The notes: generated by a model not told the origin, from the letters alone. Positions 13,855 through 24,000 are shown, counted from the stretch's first letter. The stretch is 25,601 bases of DNA from an uncultured Clostridia bacterium (GCA_934615235.1 CAKTTL010000034.1:1-25601); one strand, 5' to 3'. Made by a program: numbers and translations.

Positions 13855-15894
13855 ATGGAAGAACAACTCGAAGGAAAATTTGTTTTGAAGGCGCCCTTCA
13901 CCGCGCGCGGCGATCAGCCGCAGGCGATCGAAGGGCTTGCGCGCGGCGTGCAGGAGGGGCTGAAGGATCAGATTCTTCTGGGCGTAACCGGTTCGGGCAA
14001 AACGTTCACCATGGCCAGCGTGATCGAGCGGGTTCAAAAGCCGACGCTGGTCATTGCGCATAATAAGACGCTTGCGGCGCAGCTGTGCGCGGAGTTCCGC
14101 GAGTTTTTCCCGGACAGCGCGGTGGAGTATTTTGTCAGCTATTACGATTATTATCAGCCGGAAGCGTATATCGCCTCGTCCGATACGTACATCGAGAAGG
14201 ATGCGTCCGTTAACGATGAAATCGACCGTCTGCGCCACAGCGCCACCTCGGCGCTGCGCGAGCGAAAGGACGTAATCGTCGTCGCGTCTGTTTCGTGTAT
14301 CTATTCATTGGGCGATCCGTCCGAATATGAGGGCATGATGATTTCGCTGCGCCCGGGCATGAAGATGAGCCGTGAGGAGCTCCTGCGCAAGCTGGTCGAT
14401 ATCCAGTACGTGCGCAACGATTTCGAGTTTGAGCGCGGCAGCTTCCGCGTGCGCGGCGATACGGTGGAGATCATTCCCGCCTCGCAGAACGACCGCGCGC
14501 TGCGCGTCGAGTTTTTTGACGAGGAGATCGACCGCGTTTCGCAGGTGGATACGACGACGGGACACGCGCTGGCGAATCTACGTCATGCGGCGGTATACCC
14601 GGCCTCGCACTACGCCACCTCGCGCGAGCATATTGACGAGGCGATCGGCAGCATCGAGCGGGATCTGGACGCGCGCTGCGCGGAATTTGAACAGGCCGGC
14701 CGCGTGCTGGAGGCGCAGCGGCTGCGCCAGCGCACGCAGTACGATATCGAAATGATGCGCGAAATCGGCTATTGTACGGGCATTGAGAATTATTCGCGCT
14801 ATTTCGACGGCCGCCAGCCCGGCGACGCGCCGTATACGCTGCTGGACTATTTCCCGAAGGATTTTCTGCTGTTCATCGACGAGGCGCACGTGACCGTGCC
14901 GCAGATTCGCGCCATGTTCAACGGCGACCGCGCGCGCAAGGATTCGCTGGTGGATTACGGCTTCCGCCTGCCATCGGCGTACGATAACCGTCCGCTCAAA
15001 TTCCCGGAATTTGAAGAGCGCGTACATCAGACGATTTACGTCAGCGCGACGCCCGGCCCGTATGAATTGGAGCGCGCGCAGAACACGGTCGAGCAGATTA
15101 TCCGCCCGACGGGGCTGCTCGACCCGGCCGTCAGCGTCCGGCCCGCCGTGGGGCAGGTGGACGATCTGATCGGCGAAATCCATAAGACCGTCGCAAAGGG
15201 CGAGCGCGTGCTGGTGACGACGCTGACAAAGAAGATGGCCGAAAGCCTGACCGATTACATGAAGCAGCTGGAGATTCGCGTGCGGTATCTCCATTCGGAT
15301 ATCAAAACGCTGGAGCGCAGCCAGCTTTTGCAGGGACTTAGAAAGGGCGATTTCGACGTGTTGGTGGGCATCAACCTGCTGCGCGAGGGACTCGACCTGC
15401 CGGAGGTTTCGCTCGTCGCAATCCTCGACGCGGACAAGGAGGGCTTCCTCCGCTCGGAAACCTCGCTCGTGCAGACGATCGGCCGCGCGGCGCGAAACGC
15501 CGACGGGCGCGTGATCATGTACGCCGATATTCTCACTGAGAGCATGGAGCGCGCCATCCGCGAAACGAACCGCCGCCGCGCTATCCAGCAGGCGTATAAC
15601 GAGGCGCACGGCATTACGCCGGAGACGATCAAAAAGACCGTTCACGCGCTGCTTTCCATTACCGAAGAGGCGGTCGAGGGCGGCGGAGAGAAGGCGCTTA
15701 CGGACGAGGAGCGCGAGGCGATGATCCAGAGCATCGAGGACGGCATGATGGCCGCCGCGCAGGATCTCGATTTCGAGCGCGCCGCGGCGCTGCGCGATCA
15801 GCTTTTCGCGCTGCGCGGAGACGCGCCCGTGCAGCCGGCGGATACGCCGCAATTCAAAGGCCGCAGGCATCCCAAGAAGAAAAGGGTAAGATAA
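13855..15894 (+). CDS. uvrB: Excinuclease ABC subunit UvrB
   Basis: 679 residues. The N-terminus carries APFTARGDQPQAI and the P-loop GVTGSGKT at 43-50; the DNA-clamping beta-hairpin YYDYYQPEAY is near 97-105; DEAH is at 342-345; helicase motifs include GINLLREGLDLPEVSLVAIL and QTIGRAARN; and the C-terminal UVR motif that contacts UvrC is at about 624-655. UvrB receives damaged DNA from UvrA and verifies the lesion in nucleotide excision repair. It starts 10 nt after recO with AAGGAT upstream, so it shares the transcript. No SOS-type box is visible in the gap, which is too short for a promoter. Confidence 0.97.
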   Translation: MEEQLEGKFVLKAPFTARGDQPQAIEGLARGVQEGLKDQILLGVTGSGKTFTMASVIERVQKPTLVIAHNKTLAAQLCAEFREFFPDSAVEYFVSYYDYYQPEAYIASSDTYIEKDASVNDEIDRLRHSATSALRERKDVIVVASVSCIYSLGDPSEYEGMMISLRPGMKMSREELLRKLVDIQYVRNDFEFERGSFRVRGDTVEIIPASQNDRALRVEFFDEEIDRVSQVDTTTGHALANLRHAAVYPASHYATSREHIDEAIGSIERDLDARCAEFEQAGRVLEAQRLRQRTQYDIEMMREIGYCTGIENYSRYFDGRQPGDAPYTLLDYFPKDFLLFIDEAHVTVPQIRAMFNGDRARKDSLVDYGFRLPSAYDNRPLKFPEFEERVHQTIYVSATPGPYELERAQNTVEQIIRPTGLLDPAVSVRPAVGQVDDLIGEIHKTVAKGERVLVTTLTKKMAESLTDYMKQLEIRVRYLHSDIKTLERSQLLQGLRKGDFDVLVGINLLREGLDLPEVSLVAILDADKEGFLRSETSLVQTIGRAARNADGRVIMYADILTESMERAIRETNRRRAIQQAYNEAHGITPETIKKTVHALLSITEEAVEGGGEKALTDEEREAMIQSIEDGMMAAAQDLDFERAAALRDQLFALRGDAPVQPADTPQFKGRRHPKKKRVR

Positions 15895-15898
15895 GGCA

Positions 15899-18727
15899 AT
15901 GAAGGATAAACTCATTATCAAGGGCGCGAGACAGCACAACCTGAAAAATATCGACATTGAAATTCCGCGCGATAAGCTGGTCGTCTTTACCGGCCTTTCG
16001 GGCAGCGGCAAATCGTCGCTGGCGTTCGATACGATTTACGCCGAAGGGCAGCGGCGGTACGTTGAATCGCTTTCATCCTACGCGCGGCAGTTTCTCGGCC
16101 AGATGGACAAACCCGACCTGGACAGCATCGACGGCCTTTCCCCGGCCATTTCCATCGACCAGAAGACGACGGCGCGCAATCCGCGTTCGACCGTCGGCAC
16201 GGTGACGGAAATTCACGACTACCTGCGTCTGCTCTACGCGCGCGCAGGCGTTCCGCACTGCCCGAAATGCGGCCGGGAGATTCGCCAGCAGACGGTCGAC
16301 CAGATGGTCGATCAGTTGCTCGCGCTGCCGGAGCGGACGCGGCTGCAGATTATGGCGCCGCTCGTGCGGGCGCGCAAGGGCGAACACGCGAAGCTGCTCG
16401 AGGGGCTGCAAAAGCAGGGCTACGTGCGCGTGCGCATCGACGGAGAAATGTACCAGACGGACGAGCTGCCCTCGCTTTCCAAGCAGCAGAAGCATTCCAT
16501 CGAGGTCGTGGTCGACCGGCTGACGGTGCGCGAAGACATGAAAACGCGGCTGACGGACTCGCTGGAAACGGCGCTGCGCGAGGGGAACGGGCTTGTGATC
16601 GTCGACGCGGCGGAGCAGGGCGAGATGATCTTCTCGGCCAATTACGCCTGCCCGGACTGCGGCATCAGCATCGAAGAGATGACGCCGCGCATGTTCTCAT
16701 TCAACAGCCCGTTCGGCGCGTGCCCGGCGTGTACGGGTCTGGGCTTTCTGCGCACGATCGACCCGGACGCGGTGATTCCGGATAAGTCGCTTTCTCTCGC
16801 GCAGGGCGCGGTTGTGGCCAGCGGCTGGAATTCGCATGGCGATTCGAGCGGCAGCACCGTCTATTTCCAGGCGCTTGCAAAGCATTACGGCTTCTCTGTC
16901 GATACGCCCGTGCGCGAACTGCCGAAAAAGGCGCTGGACGTGATTCTCTACGGCACCAACGGCGAAAAGATCACGGTCGAATATCCTGCCGGTACCCGCG
17001 TAATGAAATTTGAAGCGCCGTTTGAAGGCATCATTCCGAACCTGCAGCGCAAGTATTCGGAGACGAACTCCGACGCGATGCGCGAGGTCTACGAGGCGCA
17101 GATGATGGACACGCCCTGCCCGCAGTGCCACGGCAAGCGGCTGCGCCCCGAGGTGCTGGCGGTAACGGTCGGCGGGCTGTCGATTGCCGATCTGAGCGAT
17201 CTGTCGGTGGTGAAGCTGTGCGATTTCCTCGATAAGCTGCAGCTGACGCCCCGGCAGGAAATGATCGCGAAGCAGATTCTCAAGGAGATCCGGTCGCGGC
17301 TTAACTTCCTGCGCGACGTGGGACTGGGATACCTGACGCTCTCCCGCGCCGCGGCGACGCTTTCGGGCGGCGAGGCGCAGCGCATCCGGCTGGCGACGCA
17401 GATCGGTTCGTCGCTGGTGGGCGTGCTGTATATTCTCGACGAGCCGTCCATCGGCCTGCATCAGCGCGACAACGACCGGCTTTTGAAGACGCTGAAAAAC
17501 CTGCGCGATCTGGGCAATACGCTGATCGTCGTCGAGCACGACGAGGACACGATGCGCGCGGCGGATTTTCTGGTCGATATCGGCCCCGGAGCGGGCGCGA
17601 ACGGCGGCTATCTCGTGGCCAGCGGCACGGTGGACGATATTATCGCCTGTCCGGAATCGATTACCGGCCAGTATCTCAGCGGCAGGCGGTTTATTCCCGT
17701 GCCGGAGACGCGCCGCACGCCCGCGGGGTTCCTGACCGTGCGCGGTGCGAACGCCAATAACCTCAAGCATGTGGACGTGAAATTCCCGCTCGGCGTGCTG
17801 ACTTGCGTGACGGGCGTTTCCGGCAGCGGCAAATCTTCGCTTGTCAACGAGATCGTCTATAAAGCGCTTGCGCGCGATCTGAACCGCGCTCACACGCGCC
17901 CCGGCGCGTACGACGCGATCGAGGGCGAGGAGCAGCTGGATAAGATTATCGCCATCGACCAGTCGCCCATCGGCCGTTCGCCGCGTTCCAATCCGGCGAC
18001 GTATACGGGTCTGTTCGATCTGATTCGCAAGGTGTTCGCGATGACGCCGGAAGCGAAGGCGCGCGGCTATAAAGAGAATCGCTTCAGCTTTAACGTCAAG
18101 GGCGGCCGCTGCGAAGCCTGCTCGGGCGACGGTATCCTGAAGATCGAGATGAACTTCCTGCCCGATATTTACGTGCCCTGCGAGGTCTGCGGCGGCAAAC
18201 GCTACAGCCGCGAGACGTTGGAGGTTACGTATAAGGGCAAGAATATCGCCGACGTGCTGGAAATGACGGTGGACGAGGCGCTCGTTTTCTTTGAAAACCA
18301 TGAGCAGATTCGCCGCAAGCTGCAGCTCCTGCAGGACGTGGGTCTCGGGTATATCCAGCTGGGGCAGCCGTCCACGACGCTCTCCGGCGGCGAAGCGCAG
18401 CGTGTGAAGCTGAGCACCGAGCTTTCACGCCGCCCGACGGGGCGCACCGTCTATGTGCTTGACGAGCCGACGACCGGCCTGCACGTGGCCGACGTGGACA
18501 GGCTGGTGCAGATTCTGCACCGGCTGGCCGAGGCGGGGAATACGATTCTTGTTATTGAGCACAACCTGGACGTGATCAAAACCGCGGACTGGATCATTGA
18601 TCTCGGCCCCGACGGCGGCGACGCGGGCGGGCAGATTGTGGCCGAAGGCACGCCGGAGCAGATCGTGAGGGTGAAAAAGAGCTTTACGGGACAATATCTC
18701 AAGCCGATTCTGGAGCGCGGGCACTGA
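15899..18727 (+). CDS. uvrA: Excinuclease ABC subunit UvrA
   Basis: 942 residues, full family length. There are two ABC ATPase halves: P-loops GLSGSGKSS near 32-40 and GVSGSGKSS near 639-647, each followed by a TLSGGEAQR signature (near 486 and 827). Zinc-finger Cys pairs are present, including the long one with CEACSGDGILK and CEVCGGKRY in the second half. UvrA dimers scan DNA for helix-distorting damage and load UvrB. It starts 4 nt after the uvrB stop, and its TGA shares a base with the next ATG (TGATG), so uvrB-uvrA-queG are translationally linked. Confidence 0.97.
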   Translation: MKDKLIIKGARQHNLKNIDIEIPRDKLVVFTGLSGSGKSSLAFDTIYAEGQRRYVESLSSYARQFLGQMDKPDLDSIDGLSPAISIDQKTTARNPRSTVGTVTEIHDYLRLLYARAGVPHCPKCGREIRQQTVDQMVDQLLALPERTRLQIMAPLVRARKGEHAKLLEGLQKQGYVRVRIDGEMYQTDELPSLSKQQKHSIEVVVDRLTVREDMKTRLTDSLETALREGNGLVIVDAAEQGEMIFSANYACPDCGISIEEMTPRMFSFNSPFGACPACTGLGFLRTIDPDAVIPDKSLSLAQGAVVASGWNSHGDSSGSTVYFQALAKHYGFSVDTPVRELPKKALDVILYGTNGEKITVEYPAGTRVMKFEAPFEGIIPNLQRKYSETNSDAMREVYEAQMMDTPCPQCHGKRLRPEVLAVTVGGLSIADLSDLSVVKLCDFLDKLQLTPRQEMIAKQILKEIRSRLNFLRDVGLGYLTLSRAAATLSGGEAQRIRLATQIGSSLVGVLYILDEPSIGLHQRDNDRLLKTLKNLRDLGNTLIVVEHDEDTMRAADFLVDIGPGAGANGGYLVASGTVDDIIACPESITGQYLSGRRFIPVPETRRTPAGFLTVRGANANNLKHVDVKFPLGVLTCVTGVSGSGKSSLVNEIVYKALARDLNRAHTRPGAYDAIEGEEQLDKIIAIDQSPIGRSPRSNPATYTGLFDLIRKVFAMTPEAKARGYKENRFSFNVKGGRCEACSGDGILKIEMNFLPDIYVPCEVCGGKRYSRETLEVTYKGKNIADVLEMTVDEALVFFENHEQIRRKLQLLQDVGLGYIQLGQPSTTLSGGEAQRVKLSTELSRRPTGRTVYVLDEPTTGLHVADVDRLVQILHRLAEAGNTILVIEHNLDVIKTADWIIDLGPDGGDAGGQIVAEGTPEQIVRVKKSFTGQYLKPILERGH

Positions 18728-19686
18728 TGCGTCCGCGCGCGGAGGAAGCGCTTGCGGCGGCGCGCGCGGCCGGGTTTGACACGGCCGCGCTGCTGCCTGC
18801 GGAGAAGCTTGTGTATTATCCCAACGCCGAAGCCGTGCGCCAGCGCGTCGAGGGCGACCCGCGCGCACTTTTGCCGCAGGCGAAAAGCGTGCTGGTGATG
18901 GTTTCGCATTTTACGTGGTTCTCGGCTTGGCCGGAAGGGTGCGCGGAGGTTTCGGCGTTTTATTTCCAGTCCAACCAGACGTATCGCGCCATGAAGGCGG
19001 CTGCGGAAGCTTTGCGCGCGCAGGGCGCGCTTGTCGACGACAGCCAGCGCATCCCGGCGAAATTATGGGCCGCTCGGGCCGGTTTCGGCGCGCAGGGGCG
19101 CAACACGCTGCTCTGCTCGAGCGACTGGGGCACGTGCATAACGCTGCAGACGCTTGTGACCGATATCGAGCCGGGAAACGCTGCGGCGCATCCGGTTCCG
19201 ACGCTCGACGAAGCGTGCGGCGCGTGCCGGCGCTGCGTGGAAGCCTGTCCCGCCGGCGCGCTGGACGGACGGGGAAATCTTGAACCGGAAAAATGCCTGC
19301 GCGCATGGCAATTTTCGGGAAGAGCGACGCCCGAACCGCTGCGCGAAAAGAACGGAACGCGGCTGCTGGGCTGCGAAATCTGCCAGCGGGTCTGCCCGAA
19401 AAACGCGCGCCTGCCGCAAATCGCGCCGCCGTGCGAACCGTTCCGGCTGGAGACGCTTTTGCGGTTTGACAAGGCTGCGCGCGCGCAGCTCGGCGCGGCA
19501 ATCGGCGCGAACGAAGCGCGCCCGGGACGCGTGCTGGCGCAGGCCGCGCTCGCCGCGGGCAACAGCGGAAACCGCGCGTATCTGCCGGCGCTGAAGGCGC
19601 TGTGCGCCCATGAAAATCCGATCGTCGCCGGGCATGCGCGCTGGGCCGCCGAACGGCTGCGCGAAAAGAGCAATATTTGGGCATAG
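18727..19686 (+). CDS. queG: Epoxyqueuosine reductase-like iron-sulfur protein (QueG family, short form)
   Basis: 319 residues; canonical QueG is about 380. A cobalamin-binding-type N-terminal domain leads to VDDSQRIPAKLWAARAGFGAQGRN, which aligns with the QueG segment VDTGxLxDRAVAERAGIGF, keeping the candidate catalytic Asp (D104). Two [4Fe-4S] motifs follow: C164-x2-C167-x2-C170-x3-C174P and C216-x2-C219-x3-C223P. A shortened HEAT-like tail ends with NPIVAGHARWAAERL. QueG reduces epoxyqueuosine to queuosine in the wobble base of GUN tRNAs. The family also has divergent members of unproven substrate, and the shortened tail leaves some doubt. It is the last gene of the long operon. Confidence 0.8.
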   Translation: MRPRAEEALAAARAAGFDTAALLPAEKLVYYPNAEAVRQRVEGDPRALLPQAKSVLVMVSHFTWFSAWPEGCAEVSAFYFQSNQTYRAMKAAAEALRAQGALVDDSQRIPAKLWAARAGFGAQGRNTLLCSSDWGTCITLQTLVTDIEPGNAAAHPVPTLDEACGACRRCVEACPAGALDGRGNLEPEKCLRAWQFSGRATPEPLREKNGTRLLGCEICQRVCPKNARLPQIAPPCEPFRLETLLRFDKAARAQLGAAIGANEARPGRVLAQAALAAGNSGNRAYLPALKALCAHENPIVAGHARWAAERLREKSNIWA

Positions 19687-19700
19687 AACAGCAATTATTA

Positions 19701-19721
19701 CCCGCGCCTTTTCGGCGCGGG
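19701..19721 (+). terminator. GC hairpin after the yqfC-queG operon
   Basis: A perfect 8-bp stem CCCGCGCC / GGCGCGGG closes a TTTTC loop, 14 nt after the queG stop. The sequence after it (CATGTTACGCTT) is not U-rich, so termination may be inefficient; it could instead act as an mRNA 3'-end stabiliser or partial terminator before the next gene at 19772. Confidence 0.4.
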
Positions 19722-19771
19722 CATGTTACGCTTGGAAGCAGAAAAGCTCCCGGCAAAAAGGAGGAGAAATT

Positions 19772-21328
19772 ATGCTTCTGGATTTTAACACCTATCGCGA
19801 CAAAGTCGCCGGCTGCTGGATGGGCAAGAACATCGGCGGCGTGCTGGGCGCGCCGTTCGAGGCGAAGCGGCAGTTCAACGACGTCAGCTTCTACGCGCAG
19901 GATCTTTCTATGGGTCCGCCGCCGAACGACGACCTCGATCTGCAGATCGTATGGCTTGCCGCCGTGGAGCGCTACGGCCGCAACGTCAACGCGTCGATCC
20001 TCGGTGATTACTGGCTCAATTTCGTTATCCCCAACTGGGTGGAATACGGCACGGGCAAGGCGAACCTGCGCGCGGGGCTTGTGCCGCCGATGAGCGGCGC
20101 GGTCGATAACGATTACCGCAACTCCTGCGGCTGCTATATCCGCTCCGAAATCTGGGCGTGCCTGGCGCCGGGCAACCCCGCGCTGGCGGCGAAATACGCC
20201 TTCGAAGACGCGATCGTCGATCACGCCGACGAGGGAATGCAGGCGGAGATTTTCTGCGCGGCGCTGCAGTCGGCCGCGTTTGTGCAGAGCGATCCGTATA
20301 AGCTGATCGATATCGCGCTTTCCTACGTCCCGGAGGACGGCAAATTCGCGGCGGCGATTCATGCGGCGCTTCGCGCCAAAGAGGAAGGCGTATCCTTCCG
20401 CGAGGCCGTGGCGCGCATCCATAACGCCGCGCCGGGCACCTTCGGCGTGCAGGGATGCACGTATGCCGAAGCAAAGAAGGCCAGCGATGCGATGGGCTTT
20501 GCCAGCGTCGGCGAGCCGGGCATGGACGCGCCGGAAAACGTCGGCTTCCTGATCGCCGCATGGCTGTACGGGAACGATTTCGGCGAGCGGCTGACGCTGG
20601 CCAACAGCGCGGGCGAGGATACCGACTGCACCTGCGCCACGCTCGGCGCGATTCTGGGCATCATCGGCGGTGTGGACGGCATTCCGGAAAAATGGAAAGC
20701 GCCCATCGGCGATAAGATCGTGACGATGTGCATCAACAAAACGTGGGGCGGCGTGTGGGTTCCGCAGACATGCACGGAGCTGGCAGACCGCGTGCTGCGC
20801 GTTACGCCGGGCTTCCTTGGAACGGAAAAATGCGATCTGCTCGCGCCGGGCGGCTATACGATTCAATGTCAGGAGAACCTGTATTGCCTCGACGAGAGCG
20901 ACTATCAGCCGCGCATCAACGGGTCGGGCAAGGATCATCATCTGCCCATCCGCAAGTTGACGGCGCTCAGCAGCAACGTCATCCGCGCGGAATATCCGAA
21001 CTTTGAAGTGATCGTCGACCTCGAAGGCGAACCGTTCTTCGCGCAGGGCGAAAACCGCAGCTTCCATGTCTCGGTGCGCAACTGCTTTGAAATGCGCCGC
21101 CAGGAATGGGCGAAGATCACGCTGTACGCGCCGGAAGGGGTGGAGCTTCTCTCCGCCGCGCAGGTGATGCTGCCGCTGAACAACGTCTGGGGCGCAAGCG
21201 CCGAGGCGGAGTTTATCGTCAACGCGGACCTTTACGCGGGCGCGAAGCTGGAAATGCTCGTGGACGTGCAGCTGGAAGGGCGGCATTCCTACGGCGTGAC
21301 GAAGGTCGTTCTGATGCGCAGGGGCTAA
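19772..21328 (+). CDS. ADP-ribosylglycohydrolase-family protein with C-terminal beta-rich domain
   Basis: 518 residues. The DraG/ARH fold is recognised by GCWMGKNIGGVLGAPFEAKR near the N-terminus, PNDDLDLQ at 51-58 (position of the first metal-binding motif, usually T/S-DD-T/S) and the second metal motif GEDTDCTCATLGAILG around 281-296 (D283, D285). About 150 C-terminal residues, beta-rich, form an extra domain I cannot name. Family members hydrolyse N- or O-glycosidic ADP-ribose bonds or related ribosides using two Mg ions. The partner protein or nucleoside is unknown. The ATG at 19772 follows AAGGAGGAG (19759-19767). It is isolated between a hairpin upstream and a strong terminator downstream, so it is probably a single-gene unit. 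Confidence 0.82.
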   Translation: MLLDFNTYRDKVAGCWMGKNIGGVLGAPFEAKRQFNDVSFYAQDLSMGPPPNDDLDLQIVWLAAVERYGRNVNASILGDYWLNFVIPNWVEYGTGKANLRAGLVPPMSGAVDNDYRNSCGCYIRSEIWACLAPGNPALAAKYAFEDAIVDHADEGMQAEIFCAALQSAAFVQSDPYKLIDIALSYVPEDGKFAAAIHAALRAKEEGVSFREAVARIHNAAPGTFGVQGCTYAEAKKASDAMGFASVGEPGMDAPENVGFLIAAWLYGNDFGERLTLANSAGEDTDCTCATLGAILGIIGGVDGIPEKWKAPIGDKIVTMCINKTWGGVWVPQTCTELADRVLRVTPGFLGTEKCDLLAPGGYTIQCQENLYCLDESDYQPRINGSGKDHHLPIRKLTALSSNVIRAEYPNFEVIVDLEGEPFFAQGENRSFHVSVRNCFEMRRQEWAKITLYAPEGVELLSAAQVMLPLNNVWGASAEAEFIVNADLYAGAKLEMLVDVQLEGRHSYGVTKVVLMRRG

Positions 21329-21348
21329 AATATATCGTATATGGATAC

Positions 21349-21382
21349 GGCGGGGAATGCGGAAAGCATTCTCCGTCTTTTT
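21349..21382 (+). terminator. Rho-independent terminator after the ADP-ribosylglycohydrolase gene
   Basis: A 12-bp stem (GGCGGGGAATGC pairing with GCATTCTCCGTC, two G-U pairs), a GGAAA loop and a following TTTTT run, 20 nt after the stop codon. A second T-run lies a few bases further on. This is a classic intrinsic terminator. Confidence 0.88.
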
Positions 21383-21600
21383 ATGCAATTTTTTATGCGT
21401 TTCACAGCGGCCGCGCATCTTGTGCGCAGCCGAAAAAAACGGTATAATGAACCGTGGCTTTTTCGCATGGAAAACGATGGGGGAAAACGGGAGGGCAGCG
21501 AGAAAAAGATACGCGCGCCAGCGCGGAAAAAATCGTTGCGGCGCTTGAAAAATCAATCAATCATATCATTATTGATAACGGATGTATATAAAATAAACCA
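21383..21600. other. Intergenic stretch upstream of the dehydrogenase gene, no gene seen
   Basis: This is most of a 331-nt gap between the ADP-ribosylglycohydrolase stop and the dehydrogenase start. It has only small, unconvincing frames. A TATAAT at 21443-21448 with TTGTGC 17 nt upstream (21420-21425) is a possible promoter, but it sits inside an inverted repeat (ACGGT at 21439-21443 and ACCGT at 21451-21455, flanked by matching A- and T-runs), so it may instead be a hairpin. A weak AATCAAT/ATTGAT repeat lies near 21551-21576. I recognise no riboswitch or T-box. Confidence 0.5.
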
Positions 21601-21629
21601 TTGCAAAACCATGCGTGCTGACACATAAT
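21601..21629 (+). promoter_or_regulatory. Probable promoter of the dehydrogenase-fumarase-hdr cluster
   Basis: TTGCAA (21601-21606) and CATAAT (21624-21629) are separated by 17 nt, placing the transcript start about 25 nt before the ATG at 21660. A perfect small dyad CACAT-A-ATGTG (21622-21632) lies over the -10 and could be an operator. It does not match the full Rex consensus. Confidence 0.5.
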
Positions 21630-21659
21630 GTGAACGATTATGAAGGGGAGGAATGTTTG

Positions 21660-22604
21660 ATGAACAAAATCACTATTATCGGGGCGGGCAACGTAGGCTC
21701 TACCATCGCGTATACGCTGTCCATCATGGGGCTTGCCAAGGATATCGTCATGATCGATATCAAAAACGACCTGGCGCTGGGCGAAGCGCTCGACATCCGT
21801 CAGGGCACGCCGTTCTCCAGCAACTGCACCATCTATGCCGGCAGCTATGCCGACGCAGCCGATTCCAATATCGTCATCCTGACCTCCGGCGTGGCCCGTA
21901 AGCCCGGCCAGTCCCGCCTGGAGCTTGCGCAGACCAACGTCAATATCTGCAAGTCCATCATGCCGCAGGTGACCAAGTACGCGCCCGACGCGATCTATAT
22001 CATCGTCAGCAACCCGGTCGATATCCTGACGTATCAGTTCTTCAAGTACTCCGGCCTGCCTGAGAACCATATTATCGGTTCCGGCACCATCCTCGATACC
22101 GCGCGCCTCAAATCCCGCCTGTCGCAGTATTACAACATCAGCCAGAACAACGTGCACGCCTACGTTTTCGGCGAGCACGGCGATTCCTCGTTCATCCCGT
22201 GGTCTTTGGCCAACATCTCCAACGTGCCGGTGCTTGAGTATCACGAGAAGATGACGCAGGATACTTCCACTTTCCCGAAGCTGGATCTGGACGAGGTGGA
22301 GCAGTATGTGCGCAAGTCCGGCGCCCGCGTTATCGCGCGCAAGGGCGCGACGTTCTACGCCGTGGCCGTGTCTGTGTGCCACATCTGCAAGTGCCTGCTC
22401 AACGGCATGGATACCACGATGACCGTTTCCACCATGATGCACGGCGAATACGGCATCGACGACGTCTGCCTGAGCGTGCTGAACGTTGTGGGCTATGAAG
22501 GCGCGCATTCCAAGCTGCTCGCGCCGCTGACGGATGAGGAAATCGTTAAGCTGCATCACAGCGCCGACACCCTCAAGGAAGTCATCAGCAGCCTCGAATT
22601 CTAA
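21660..22604 (+). CDS. NAD-dependent lactate/malate dehydrogenase family (Arg at specificity position, malate predicted)
   Basis: 314 residues. The Rossmann start is IGAGNVGSTIAY; catalytic residues by alignment are R86 (R109 of LDH), D146 and R149 in LDTAR (D168, R171), and H173 in GEHGDS (H195). The overall sequence, including GSGTxLDTAR and GEHGDS, is of LDH type. However, residue 80, in VARKPGQSR, is Arg where lactate dehydrogenases have Gln (Gln102, NQKPG); Arg at this place is the known determinant of oxaloacetate/malate specificity. With fumC 19 nt downstream, malate dehydrogenase is more likely than lactate dehydrogenase, although automated annotation will often say L-lactate dehydrogenase. 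The ATG follows GGGGAGG at 21644-21650. Confidence 0.88.
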   Translation: MNKITIIGAGNVGSTIAYTLSIMGLAKDIVMIDIKNDLALGEALDIRQGTPFSSNCTIYAGSYADAADSNIVILTSGVARKPGQSRLELAQTNVNICKSIMPQVTKYAPDAIYIIVSNPVDILTYQFFKYSGLPENHIIGSGTILDTARLKSRLSQYYNISQNNVHAYVFGEHGDSSFIPWSLANISNVPVLEYHEKMTQDTSTFPKLDLDEVEQYVRKSGARVIARKGATFYAVAVSVCHICKCLLNGMDTTMTVSTMMHGEYGIDDVCLSVLNVVGYEGAHSKLLAPLTDEEIVKLHHSADTLKEVISSLEF

Positions 22605-22623
22605 GCTGAAGGAGTCTTGAAAG

Positions 22624-24000
<1,377 letters not shown>

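Noticed and set aside
16697..18301. 534-codon minus-strand frame inside uvrA, and a 477-codon one inside uvrB
   Set aside because: Both are complements of highly conserved repair genes, with no supporting start signals.
18911..21556. Very long minus-strand open frame (881 codons) opposite queG and the ADP-ribosylglycohydrolase gene
   Set aside because: It is antisense to two genes with clear motifs, is rich in Arg/Ala/His, shows no family signature, and crosses the strong terminator and intergenic gap. Long antisense frames are expected in GC-rich genes.
21383..21659. Possible riboswitch or Rex site upstream of the dehydrogenase gene
   Set aside because: No riboswitch core, T-box motif or full TTGTGA-N6-TCACAA palindrome could be recognised; only small dyads are present.
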